Below, one piece after another: positions 46,086 through 57,155 of a stretch of 64,000 nt of DNA. The DNA lies in contig SJOL01006423.1 in the NCBI GenBank assembly GCA_004794785.1, forward strand, positions 544,859 to 608,858, read 5' to 3'. This stretch comes from Opisthorchis felineus. Taxonomy: Eukaryota; Platyhelminthes; Trematoda; Opisthorchiida; Opisthorchiidae. Each line of letters starts with the position of its first letter. Positions within the stretch are counted from its first letter, which is position 1. Under the pieces are notes generated by a model, which had not been told where the DNA came from, made no database searches, and saw only the letters and a program-made list of their open reading frames with translations. Both the position numbers and the translations under genes were made by a program.

Positions 46086-48087
46086 TCCATCCATTTTCCA
46101 GACTAAAATGCTACTAATTAGGTCTTGCCTGAAAGAAGGCATAAAAGTTTGGCTTCATTATTGGGGATACAATATCCGTTACTTGTTCCAGGTAGCCAAG
46201 CAGTAACTGCGAGAACATTTCCCCCGCCAAATTTGAAGTAGTTTGGCGGTGCATCTGAACATACGAAGAGCCTGAAACACAGTATATCTTCAGGAACCGA
46301 CTACCCGAATCTCACGGCAGGGTGCCATTAAACCAGTGCTGACTCGATCTGACCATTAAGGGCAACAATTAGATCCTCATGTGCAGTGGAAGGTGCTTCG
46401 GATACAATTGCTTGGAATTAGGCTGAATGATAGGACTGGATTTTTGGACACGAGCAGTTTGAAGAAACGAGACATTGATGGAGAGGGTGTCCAGCGCTTG
46501 GGTTGTCCTCAAGGACTCATCAAACGGACTTATCAGATCCAACAGTGTAGAATACAAATTTTAGCAATTAGATACTCACGGTTAAAGGGGGCGAAATAGG
46601 TCAATGAAGCCATCAGGATTATTCAACCAAACGAATTTTCTTCCCCAAATTCGAGAGTATGATTGAACTGGCATTCAGCCAGCGCAACTTCGAACATTGT
46701 GGGGGCTTCTTCTGAGAATCTAGTTACGTGTTCTGTGAACGAATTCTGCTGACCTAAGTAGTTGGTGGCATTCTGAATCAGGCGGTTCGTATGCTCCCAA
46801 GAGGTCTACGGTGGCCTCCATAGGAGACGCGGGATGGTAGATCTGTGAGATGGTAGATCCAGCCAGAGCTGCTTAGTTAGTGCCTGGGATAAGATCGTTT
46901 TCAATCGCATTTTATCGGACAGGTAGAGAGGTTAAATAGAAAATTTGGTTAAAACACTTAAGGGTGGTATTATACTATTAGTATACATACAAAGTCATTA
47001 CTCAGTGGTGGGGAATTTGGGTTAGTGAACCAAGGCATGGGATATCTGTCACATGTCTTGTTTATGGAAACACGGATGATTACCAGTCCTAATGGCGATC
47101 GGTTCAGCGGCCTACAGTATTCGTTGGGGGGGACCTTTCAAGGAATTTTCGATTAAGTTACGAGGACTAGCTCTTCCGGATTGATCTGATGATCTGTCTC
47201 TTTCATGTGAGTGATAATAAAGTTTGTCACGTGTTTTTAAGACTAATCGACACGTGCTTCTTGATTCTGTGTGCTATTTATGTTATGACAACGTGAGATG
47301 GGTTTCCGTTTATGTTTAATCTCACATTAATGACATGCTTTCCCAATAAATGGCGATTGACACACATGTTGAAATCCAAGAAATTTAATAGGCCAGTGGT
47401 TTCAAGTTTCACAGTTCATCGGATGTTACGTTGAACACGGTCAAATTACCTCGACAGAGTCGTGTTTTCTGGTATCGGCACTGGCGTCTGTATGGCCATG
47501 GGAACGAGTGCACTTTTCACATGATGAACACAACGGCAGAGTTCGAAGTTTACTGATAGAAAAGTCTGAAAAAGGAGAAGTAAGCGGAACTTTCGTTGCA
47601 TATTTCATTGTTGCAGCCGAATGGAGGGTGCAGAGCAGCGGTATATCTTTTCTTTCAGAGAAAATTGCACTAAATACAAAAGTATGTGGTCACTCCTTTG
47701 AGCGGTACATTCATCAACAATGAAACGACCATAAACGCGAGCGTTTGCTGGTTACCAGTTTTTGTGCGATGATACAGGGAAGACATCCATGTGGCTATAC
47801 GCTGAAATTTCTCTTCTGATAGGGTCTGGCAAACCAACAAGCCATTTAGTCACAAAATCGTAGGGAGAATCGGACAACCCGAAAATGGATCTTAGTGAAG
47901 GATCTATTCTATGAGCACTTGACAGGCCACTGTGATATCGATGGCCTTGCTGAGCTTGGAGTTATTGGAGATAAGCATCCTTGTATGTTTCAGGTGGATA
48001 GGGTCCTAGAGCCTGTTTTATCCGTCAAACATGCTACGTCTAATTTCCTATCTTCCTGAATTTTAAGTGGATTAATAGAATATTACT
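46086..48087. other. No gene recognised
   Basis: Only short frames are present. A small direct repeat (GATGGTAGATC twice) lies near 46833-46860. A 7-base G run lies near 47125. Confidence 0.45.
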
Positions 48088-48320
48088 TATAGACGTAATA
48101 TCCTACTCATGATGTTGCTGAAAACTCTTCGACAGGGTATTACGTCTATACAATGTATCGGGATATCTCGAATATCGTGCAAACTGAGACATGAGGCGGC
48201 CTGGTGCGGCACATTCAGTTGCGTAAAAACATCATAAACGGGAGATTCATTTTGGTCCCAGGTGGGCTTCCCGTAAAAACCAAATTGGTATGCAAATGAG
48301 TGCATTTTACCAAAATACTA
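48088..48320. repeat. HR repeat, short head-to-head pair with 13-bp inverted repeat
   Basis: A 35-base start of HR in + sense (GTTGCTGAAAACTCTTCGACAG) is flanked by perfect 13-bp inverted repeats at 48088-48100 and 48138-48150 (TATAGACGTAATA). It is followed by an HR copy in reverse sense to about 48320. The same TTACGTCTATA motif ends the copy at about 16012-16024, so it may belong to the element. Confidence 0.75.
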
Positions 48321-49595
48321 TTTACCTTGTTAACATAACTAGTCGTTTATTTGCGAGTGAAAATTTGCATGTCATTTTGAATGCACGTGATCACTGGTCA
48401 TTCCCTTATTGATCACTGATCTACTCAGTCTGTATTCTCTTTGCTACATTTTTGATTCTGATGGTTTCCGTAATTCTTTTGAAGATAACTATCTTCAACT
48501 ATATGTGCGAGGGAGTTTGTTGCGGGAAGGTTTGAGTTTAATGTGACAATGCACGAGACGTGAACAAACGCATTTGTAGAGAGGGAATGAAGCAGCGGCA
48601 CAAAGTGCTTGATAAAGCAGCGGAAAAGTCTGATATAGTTGGAGTTGACTGACCAGATTGACAGTAAATGCGAATTCCGTATGTAGTTCGTGAGCAGTGC
48701 ATAGTTTGTTCTTTGGACTCGTTTGTTTCAGTTGACCAGAATGCAGCGAGTCAGAATCTGCGACACAGTAGAATCTGATTGCAGATTGAACGTCTATCAA
48801 AGGCAGGAAACCATCTAGTATGTCAGGTGTGGACAACAAATGCGGGTAATGGTAAAAAAATTAGCCTGTTCGATCCGAACATTCGTCCAATCTCGAGCCG
48901 AAAAAGGTTCATTCAAAAATCACATTCAACGTGGAGGTGATTGGTGCTAGACTTGCTTCTTTAGTGTCACTTACTGGAAATCCAGGGGAAAGTTAGTGAA
49001 ATATCCCACCTTGAAAGATGCGGTAGCCAATATTGCCTAAAACCTAATTCGATGGTGCATGCAATACGCTTCCTGTTTCTGTGGCTGGTTGAAAGCCAGT
49101 CACGCCTGGCTCGTCACTATACTGTCAGTGAAAATTTACGACTTTCATTAACGAGCAGCACATCCGGTTTCTGTTTGTTCGCAGCCGTCTATCCACTTTT
49201 CGGGTGTTATCTAGATCTGATCCCACTGGAAGGGGTCGCTTTTATATCCTATACGCACTCGAAGACATGCTGGGCTTCCACATTCCCAACAAGTTCACAT
49301 AACCCCATGTAACGTCCCAAATGTAATAGAAATGCTGTTCATTGAACAACTGTTTTCAAACGGGGTAGAAAAATGCGGATCATTGGTTAAGCACATCATC
49401 AACGAGGCAGCTAACGGGGCGCTAAAACATTACATGGTGCAACAGACTAATAACAGAAACAGTAATAATGATTACAGTAATAATCAGTTCGTTGTAACAT
49501 CCTTTCAGTGCATAGCTGCCATGCTACCCGAGGGAAGCACGTGGGCTGAAATATTGCCAGGTAGCCCAAGTCTAGACAGGAGCAGTCTAGATGCA

Positions 49596-49674
49596 GAGAT
49601 TGAATTTGAACCATGGACCGTCTGGTCAGTCGGTTCGCATCCCAACTACTGAGCTATCTCGAGCTGCAACAGAC
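49596..49674 (-). other. tRNA-like sequence (decayed tRNA or SINE head)
   Basis: On minus, GAGATAGCTCAGTAGTTGGGA (A box) and GGTTCAAATTC (B box) have proper spacing, and GAGAT/ATCTC can close an acceptor stem. The anticodon arm does not pair as a functional tRNA should. No hammerhead core follows. Confidence 0.5.
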
Positions 49675-51059
49675 TAAGTCTGTGTGCATGAAATACAGGC
49701 TTTGTAATCCCTTCACCACGCTGATAGGTTAAGTGCCCCCTCCTACAACGCACACATTTCAATGTAAGGGGATACATTTTGACTGTATGAAAGGGACATG
49801 TAGAATAGATTTGGATTTTGAAGTAAGGTCATCCTAACCCGAAAAGGGCAACTCAAGCCTTTGTCATTTCATCCTCGGGTTGACAGAATGAAAGTGAATA
49901 AAATTCGTATGGCTGAATTGTTTTGAATGTTGACCGAAGGGGGATTTTTTGCAAACAAATGGAAATTTGCGCTAGGTCAGACAACGACTATGACACCCTT
50001 TGAAGTCCAAGATTTATTGATCCGGGCTATGTTGTCTGGGTGAATGATTAAATTCCTCTGGATACTTGGTAGTTTGCATAGAAGAATGGTGATCGCCTCT
50101 GTTGGCACTATTATATTTATTGCATACTGGGGCTCTGAAGATGGTTGCCGGTTCGCTATGACGGCTATTCTCTTAAATGATGATCGCAGAGTGTTCTCTT
50201 CTAGGACCATATTGGGCCTAACGCTTCACAATCTCCAGCGCTAAAGCGGATAATTTTTACATGTACAGATAAACTAAGCACCGGATTTGAATTTGAAACA
50301 ATAAATATAATATATAAAGATGCGTACAAAATCAATTTGAGGAAGCGAGCCAAACAATAGGGAAACCTAGAAACCCAAGTCAGATGTTCTGAGTAATGAA
50401 CTTCTTAAGGTCTTTATAGGTTTGTATTGAGGTGGTTCCTCGAACGATATCGAGGGCTCTCTACCATCCAAACAGATAATCGCGAAACCCCATTCATTCT
50501 TGTATTACGCGAAATGATGTGGCCTTCAATGCTGTGCTATGTGCCAACATTTGGTTGGTTCAGAGGCTGTTGTGCACATTAGGGTCATCCACTTCAATGT
50601 AACACGACTGTCTGATGTCTCCTGTCACAAAGAACCTCGTTGTCAGTTACGGTAGCAGTCCAGTACGCGACGTAAGAACTTCTGTAGGTGTATGACAGTC
50701 CGCCCCTAAAACGTCCAGCAAATCATTCACAATAATTTTAGATAGGTTATTTAGGGGTGCTCGATCCTTTTAAGTGACTTCTTCGGTCCGGCGAGACATT
50801 GATTTTTTGTTTGCTTCATCACTCATGGGTGCAAACAAATGAATGTTTACAACAAAGCTTAGTAGGGGGGTGTAAAATTAGACTCACTAAAATTAACTCC
50901 AGATCACCCTCCTACCTGGGATGACACGTGTTTTCTTTCTGCATTTGGTATTGTGTTCTTGTTGTGCATTTCCATAAGTTTAGGGTCAACAGATTCGTTA
51001 ACACCTTGGAATTAGAGTAATTGTTGGACTAGTTTCATTCCCTAAAAATCCCCCTATAG

Positions 51060-51243
51060 GACAGATTATGTCTACTACTGCCCAGCAGCACACCGAAATA
51101 GACCCATCCTTGTATGGCAAATAATGTCGGTAGGCGCATGTACAAACTTGGACCGTTGTACTCCTACATTCAAAAGTCCGAGGTCTTCAGCGCCAGAAAA
51201 TTGCTTGAAACGTCACAACAATTTTGTGGTAGTCAGGCACCAG
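51060..51243 (+). CDS. Probable internal exon, Cys-containing, unidentified
   Basis: The acceptor TCCCCCTATAG and the strong donor CAG|GTAAGTTG bound a frame open throughout (codons from 51061, phase 0 at the donor). It begins TDYVYYCPAAHRNRPILVWQ, has four cysteines (VYYC, GAC, DRC, ENC) and ends CLKRHNNFVVVRHQ. The cysteines suggest an extracellular segment (inference). A second frame, from an ATG at 51114, is also open to the donor but meets a stop inside the exon at 51099, so the first frame is preferred. I do not recognise the family. Confidence 0.45.
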
Positions 51244-52257
51244 GTAAGTTGCAGTTTGACCTCCAATCGTATTTTTACGGGACACATTGGTGGTATCCAG
51301 TATCCATCCTAGTATTATGGTAGATATATGGATTATGGACGAATAAAAAGGGCCCTAGACAGTTACATCTAGTGGTCTAAGACCTCCAAAGCTGAGTGAG
51401 TTGGTTCTACCCGCTGGCTCCGCATCCGTAGCAGCTTTGGCATCCATATCAACAGCACCTAGTCTCTCTAGTTTTCTGATTTCCGGAAACACCAACTGTT
51501 GGTGAGCTGTCAGTTCCTCCTTTCCAAGTAATTTATTTTACCAAGCAGGATAATGCTGAAGCCTTTGTCGGGTTTAGGTATTATAAGACTATTATTTGTA
51601 GGTTCTTAGGAATTTATAAGTGACCTTCTGGCAGAACCGTTCTGTGGTACTATGGATACCCAGACATGCTGCATGCTACCTTCTTTATCCGAGAGCCACA
51701 ATATATCGAGCTGATCTATCCAATCTTCTATCGGCCAAGCACCACGTGGGCTTAATGACTCACTGGCCTAGCGGACCTCCTGGCACTGTCGGATTCAGGC
51801 CGCCTGCACGTACAATTCGCTCTGAAAATGGCGTCAGATAATCGGATGTTCAGCTCCTGTATATGTTTAAAACGCTGACCTACCGCGATATTCCAAGGTA
51901 AGGTCTTCCGGTAGGAAGCCGAAAAAGACTAATACACGCAGTTGGCGAGTTTTTTCAGTGAGAGTTTTTCAGCCTAAGCTGTTAAGCTTCTTGAAAGACC
52001 ATCTGCAAAGGATGTGCACCGAAGAATTCTTCAACGAACTAATCCTCATGTCTGCATAAGTAGTGGTTATTCTGGGATAAGTTTAGACAGAAAATGCAAC
52101 ACCCAATCAAAGCTGAAACCACACAGATAACGTCAGTTCCAGAATGTTTCCATACACAACCTCCTACAGTTTGAGTAGTTCTCCTCTTGTCCTGGTTGTA
52201 TCATTTTGTTTAGTCCACAACAAATAGGAAAAGTACTGGAACGGATTTTACTCTTGA
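51244..52257. other. No gene recognised
   Basis: No downstream partner for the 51060-51243 exon could be supported. The + frame at 51620-51841 lacks splice signals. Confidence 0.4.
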
Positions 52258-52332
52258 CTGTGTCGGGATTTAGCCCCCGTATACGTGGCATGCAAGGCGA
52301 GCGTGTTACCACTGCTCCAACAGCAACCGCAA
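52258..52332 (-). other. tRNA-Ala-like SINE head
   Basis: On minus, GAGCAGTGGTAACACGCTCG, then CCTTGCATGCC (a TGC anticodon position) and GGGGGCTAAATCCCGACAC follow the tRNA-Ala layout. They match the head of the SINE B copy at 42085. The downstream part differs from family B and has no hammerhead core. Confidence 0.6.
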
Positions 52333-53424
52333 GCTGAAAGCACCTAAAGTCCAAAAAAGTCGTTGAATGACCTTACCATTCATAGGGACTATGTTATGTC
52401 AGTAAACGAATAGAAGATCCATGGATTACACAAGGGAGCATAGCGTCTCCGAGTTTCAGCAGCATTCTGTACTCCCTCTTTTGCTTGCTCTTGTGGAACA
52501 AATTGTACCGATATCCAGACCAGTTGCCTCCACAAAGGCAACCTTGAAGTACTAAGTTGTCGAATAGTTGTATATACCAGGCCTAAATTCACATTTCATT
52601 GAATCCAGCCACTCAGTCATAACGTGCAGCGATCCATCTGCTGAGTGCACGAAAGTTACATTTCGGCCCCATCTGATACTAATTCCATGCGACTGTTCAA
52701 CTCGGCTTACTGTGCCAAGTAGCGCCATGTCCAAGCCAAACCAAACTTTCGTCTTCCAACTAGCCCTCAACTCTTGCATGAGTAACGGATAATTACTCCC
52801 CTTTTTAGTTGGCTAATCCAGAGTGTACGTGCTGTTTTTGAACTGCTTTTTCTGCGATGCTTTAACAACCAACTTATTATCAGTGCGAATTTCTTCGTTT
52901 TACTCTATTTTAACTTGACAATTGACATCGTTCGAAAGCTTCTGTGTCTTCAGCCTGAATATTCCACCGAAACCGAGCTTGTTCGCTCAGCGCAGTATTC
53001 AGGAATTCCCCAGAGATCAGGCAACGTGTAGTAAAATCTGCTGCTGCACAAATGACACTTTAATCCAGATGAAATAACACGGTCGTCCTACAGCTCTTGT
53101 CGTTTAGTAGCTTAACAAGTGTCTGCATTGGTTCAAATGAGCTGGTATAAGTAACCTTCACGGACACTTTTGAATGTGACTAGAAAGAGTGAATAAAACT
53201 GAGCGAAAACTGCGACCATAACTAGGGGTCCTACAGAAACTGGCAGCTACTCAACCTTGGGCTTGGGTGAAGATAGCGGAAACTGCTCCGAGTATTTAAC
53301 ATTTAATCTCGCCAACTTTGGAAGTTGAAGAGAGACATTTGTATGTGAATTTTCACATACGTTCTGCTCACTTTTATGCCTTGAAAATTTATCACAAGCA
53401 TTATTGACGAGGTACGTTACTCAG

Positions 53425-54140
53425 GAGGTTGCTAAAATATTTCGACAGCCCACGGCCGGTTCTACCCTGATTCGAGCATATCAGGCAGAGCTTCGCGTAA
53501 TCCTATGTTCTACTTGGACACAAAATCATGGGCAATTAGCGAAGTATACTTATTTGTAAACCAACTTGATTTTATCAGGAGACTGATGTGCATCCTAGCT
53601 AAATCTCTCATTTATGATATCCTCAGTTGAAGGTGTCGCACAAAGGCTGACTGATGATTCATTTAATACGATATTAAAGGTATCGTAGCGTATTTTCCTG
53701 AAGGAAATTGCTCATAAGATTGCTGGTCGGTTTCACCCTTCTTGGGGTTCATTGGGTAGGCGCAGTCTCCGAGGTTCCGTGAGCCCTATGTTCTACTGGA
53801 ACCCAAATTGTGCGAAGTTCGCGAAATACACTCATTTACACACCACTGTGGTTTTCACGGGTGACTCACCGAAAACCCAACTGAGTCACCCTTCTATGAT
53901 ATTTTCCAACTGAGTCTGCTGCACAAAGGTCGCCTCTTTTTTCGGTTGGTGTGGTATCACATTACATTGTCTTGAGGGAACACAGTACTCGCACTACTAA
54001 AGAAAGTATGCTGTCCCATCTCAAATATCGTACCAACTGAGATTTGTACAGCACATTCAGTTCAACTATTCATAAAAAAGAGATTCAGCTGGGACTCAGT
54101 TGCGTTTCCTGCCAAAACCCTAGTTAATTTGCAGCAGAGT
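53425..54140. repeat. HR repeat cluster: two direct units then one inverted
   Basis: Unit 1 (53425-53710) and unit 2 (53711-53990) run in + sense. A third, partial copy (53995-54140) runs in reverse, starting at the ATCTCAAATATCGTACCAAC block. Unit 2 lacks the GAAAACTCTTCGACAG segment at its start. The ribozyme regions of both direct units are mutated (CTGATAT and CCAATGA in place of CTGATGA on minus). Unit length is about 290 bp. Confidence 0.85.
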
Positions 54141-54589
54141 GTATGTCGTCTATATTGCACATTTTTTCTACTCACTGGTGTGCCTGTCGGCATTATGCAC
54201 CTGGGACAGTATTGTTAGTCTCGTTTGTTTCGAACGATCATATGAATAAGCCAGACGGACTACATCTCTCTACTATTACTACCGCTCTACTCTTGCGCAC
54301 ACGAAAACGTGATCCATCAAACACACTTCTATTCATTGTGTTTTCAGACATTTTATCGATTGTCAGAGAAAGAGAGCTCTCAACCGGTCTACTGACCAAG
54401 ACTTTCCAAAACGGGTGTACTGTTTAGGAACTTGATCAAAGTTTGTGTTTGCAAGAAAGGTAAGCTCTTATCTCTCACTTTACCGGAATGTTTGGTGAGC
54501 TTGCGGCGCAAAATGAAGAAACTTTTGGAAATTTAAATAAAGAATGTGATTTGTGCAACGGGCTAACTGGAAAGCGGTTATTTAATTGC

Positions 54590-54990
54590 GCGGCGCGTAC
54601 TTCACTCTCGGCTACGGCCGCTGCGTGATGCGCTACGCATACCGAAACATCGTCTGTGGAGACCGACGTTTTTCTCCGCGCGTCCTTCGGAATGGCGCAA
54701 ACCGCGAGGTTGACAACCTATGGCTTGACAGAAGGATGTGACAGAGATTACGAACAGCCTAAGTGTTGTTGGTGCGGTCCGCCTTCCAGGATGTGGTCCC
54801 CTTGACCTTCCTCCTTGCGCTTGGCTTGAAACATTTAAAGAAGTGGTGGCTAATCGATGTCAGTAGCATTCGTGGTGCTAGTTTCTTTCCAGACTGTCTG
54901 TTGAGCACTTGGAGTTTTCTACATCTCAGAGTGCTTGCGATAAGCCAGCACAAGAGTCCCCTCTCATCCACTCTGTTCTCTTGCTTTCAC
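54590..54990 (+). mobile_element. LINE 3'-end fragment, family 1
   Basis: Translation in broken frames gives IPKHRLWRPTFFS, SEWRKPRG, VTEITNSLSVVGAVRLPGCG and WLETFKEVVANRCQ. These align with the C-terminal domain seen at 4180-4345 and 56650-56790. The nucleotide 3' end (AGTTTCTTTCCAGACTGTCTG) matches 1990-2300. It is truncated at the 5' side and inactive. Confidence 0.8.
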
Positions 54991-56479
54991 TCCATATCAG
55001 GAGGCAATGAATGAATGCTAGTTAAACAATTAGCTCCAACAAAAGCTATAATGTAGCAGGCGAATCAGGTTTTCATGGGGTCAAAACACGAAAACTCTGA
55101 TAGTGGTAAGAATGTACTTCCTTTAGCTCTGCTAAATCAACATTACAGCTCGGAAAAATGAGGCTCCGTTCTTGAAAAACACCATTGATGGGTAGGCTCA
55201 AATTCCATGGCAGAGTGAAAATCATGTACACCCAAATCACAGTGTTTGAATTTGAAGTACGGAAGGGTTTGTCGAACATGAGCAATTCTGATCTGAGATG
55301 TTTGACGATTCCTGAACCCGAATAACGCCCGAGTAGATTTTGGCGAATAATTACGTAGAATTATGGAACCATATACATGTTCTATGGGATTTTTGATAAA
55401 ACAATGTCCGGGAAACAATTAGTTTGGTTAGAGATGTACAACCACTTTAAACAGAGGGAAAACCGTTTAAATCACACGATATCCTGTCCGTTTTTATGCT
55501 CAGACTGGTTGATCCATCATAGTATGCTGTAAAGATATCAGTCGACCTAAGAGGCTTTCAGGTGATGAAATGCCGGTATCAAAATGTCATTTGGTAAGCG
55601 AATCAACATAAAACCAGGCATCAGATAATTAGTTAGAAAAAACATCAGATTTGTGTGCGTTGTTTAACCCTGCTTCTGTGTGAAATCCTAACCTGAACAA
55701 AACTTCCTAGGAGTACATAGGTCTTTTGACTTTTTGAGAGTTTCTTCCGGTCTATTGCGTCCATCTGCACTGTGGACACCTAATCAGAATTCCCAATTAA
55801 AACATTGCTTACACTAGGCAGGATACTTAATTAATTTGGTTCCAGTGGATGATGTAATTAAAACATTTCATGTTTTTTAAAGTATTTTCCTTTAAAGCAT
55901 TCGACAACTCCAAACCATTTTGAAGTTTGGATGAACAAATTAACCTGAATTTATAATGTCTACAATTGCAAACTTCGTTTGGTGGGAAAAAGGTAGTAGG
56001 TGTTTCTGTCCTCTGGCATTAGGCCCACGAGTTTTTCTGCCTGCTTGGTTCCGTTTTAACTTAGGTTGTCCACGTTCTGAAATCACCTCACCTACAGTGG
56101 TTGTTTGGAAAATATGTGCACTGTTTGGAGTTTGTAAGATTAGCTCGATAATTGTTATGCGTACTTTCATACGTAAGTGCGAAACTGATCACGCCATGCT
56201 GGGTAATTCCAAACATTCTTGGACAGAACAAGCTACTGAGTTAACTCTGCAATATGTTAGCTCCAAGGCTGTTATCTTTACTTCACCAAAGGCATTGGAG
56301 TTCTTGCTGTAGTTGATATGCATCTCACCAGTATGCCTAACGGATTTCCGACAATAGTTATATGTGGACTATGTCTGGTCTAGTCCAGTAATCGAATAAC
56401 GCGAAAAAAATCATGATACGTATAAGTGGATGGTATGGAAGAGAGTATTACCATATCATCATCATCGACAGCATGGTGT
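54991..56479. other. No gene recognised; possible short unassigned repeat
   Basis: A segment near 56235-56290 (TTAACTCTGCAATATGT...) resembles one near 58797-58850 (TTGACTTGGCAGTATGT...), hinting at another dispersed repeat. Frames on both strands near 55143-55418 and 55956-56312 are unsupported. Confidence 0.4.
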
Positions 56480-57155
56480 CAATTTTCAACACTGATGCTT
56501 CGCTTCCGTACAGCCATAGTTTATCTGAAAGGCTTATTGTGAAGAAGAGAATATAGGTGGACAGGGATGGAACTTAATGCTAGCTTACTACAATCATTCC
56601 TAGGCGCCTATACCTCCAGACACTCATTAAGGCAATCTGCATAGAAGCTGACAACACGAACGCCATTGACATCGATTAGCAGCCATATCTTGCAGCGTCT
56701 CCAACCAGGCACAGTGGGGATCACGCGGTCCCCATCCTGGTAGGCGAGTAGCACCGACAGCACCCAAACGTTTCGTAATCTCCTTCATACCCCTCGTCCA
56801 GGTCAAGAGTTGGTCTCAAATTGGCAAGCACTACCAGGGCCTTGCAGATTCGTGCATTGATCTCATCTGTCACACTACAATCAGAACTAATGCGAAATCC
56901 AAGATACGTAGAACACTGCACAACTTCCAGTGCCTCTCCCTGGGTTGTAGGTGGTGTGTTCAGTGACTGCATGTCCAGGAGCATGGCCTTACACTTTGCG
57001 GGTGCAGAGTGCATATCAAAAGACAGGATGATTCTGGTCAGTTCATCCAAAAACACCTGCGCCTTCTCCTCCTCTTCGAAGATGAGAACGATGTTGTCTG
57101 CATATTCTCGATCGACAGGGTTTTCGTCACAGGCTATTCGAACACCAGGGGTTTG
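56480..57155 (-). mobile_element. LINE reverse-transcriptase fragment, family 1, deleted
   Basis: On minus: ENPVDREYADNIVLIFEEEE, then FLDELTRIILSFDMHSAPAK and CSTYLGFRISSDCSVTDEIN are read in one frame, with YADN replacing the catalytic YADD. The frame then jumps across a deletion from NLRPTLDLDE to GMKEITKRLGAVGATRLPGW and HCAWLETLQDMAANRCQWRS. The 3' end (near 56480-56520) carries the GCGAAGCATCAGTG block followed by GATGATGAT repeats. It is the longest copy of the family in the window and is inactive. Confidence 0.88.

Noticed and set aside
49596..49674. Functional tRNA gene on minus
   Set aside because: The acceptor stem and boxes fit, but the anticodon arm does not.
52552..52779. Minus frame with WFGLDMALLGTVSRVEQSHG, protein-like
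   Set aside because: The opposite strand is open too, and no splice signals bracket it. I could not choose a strand.
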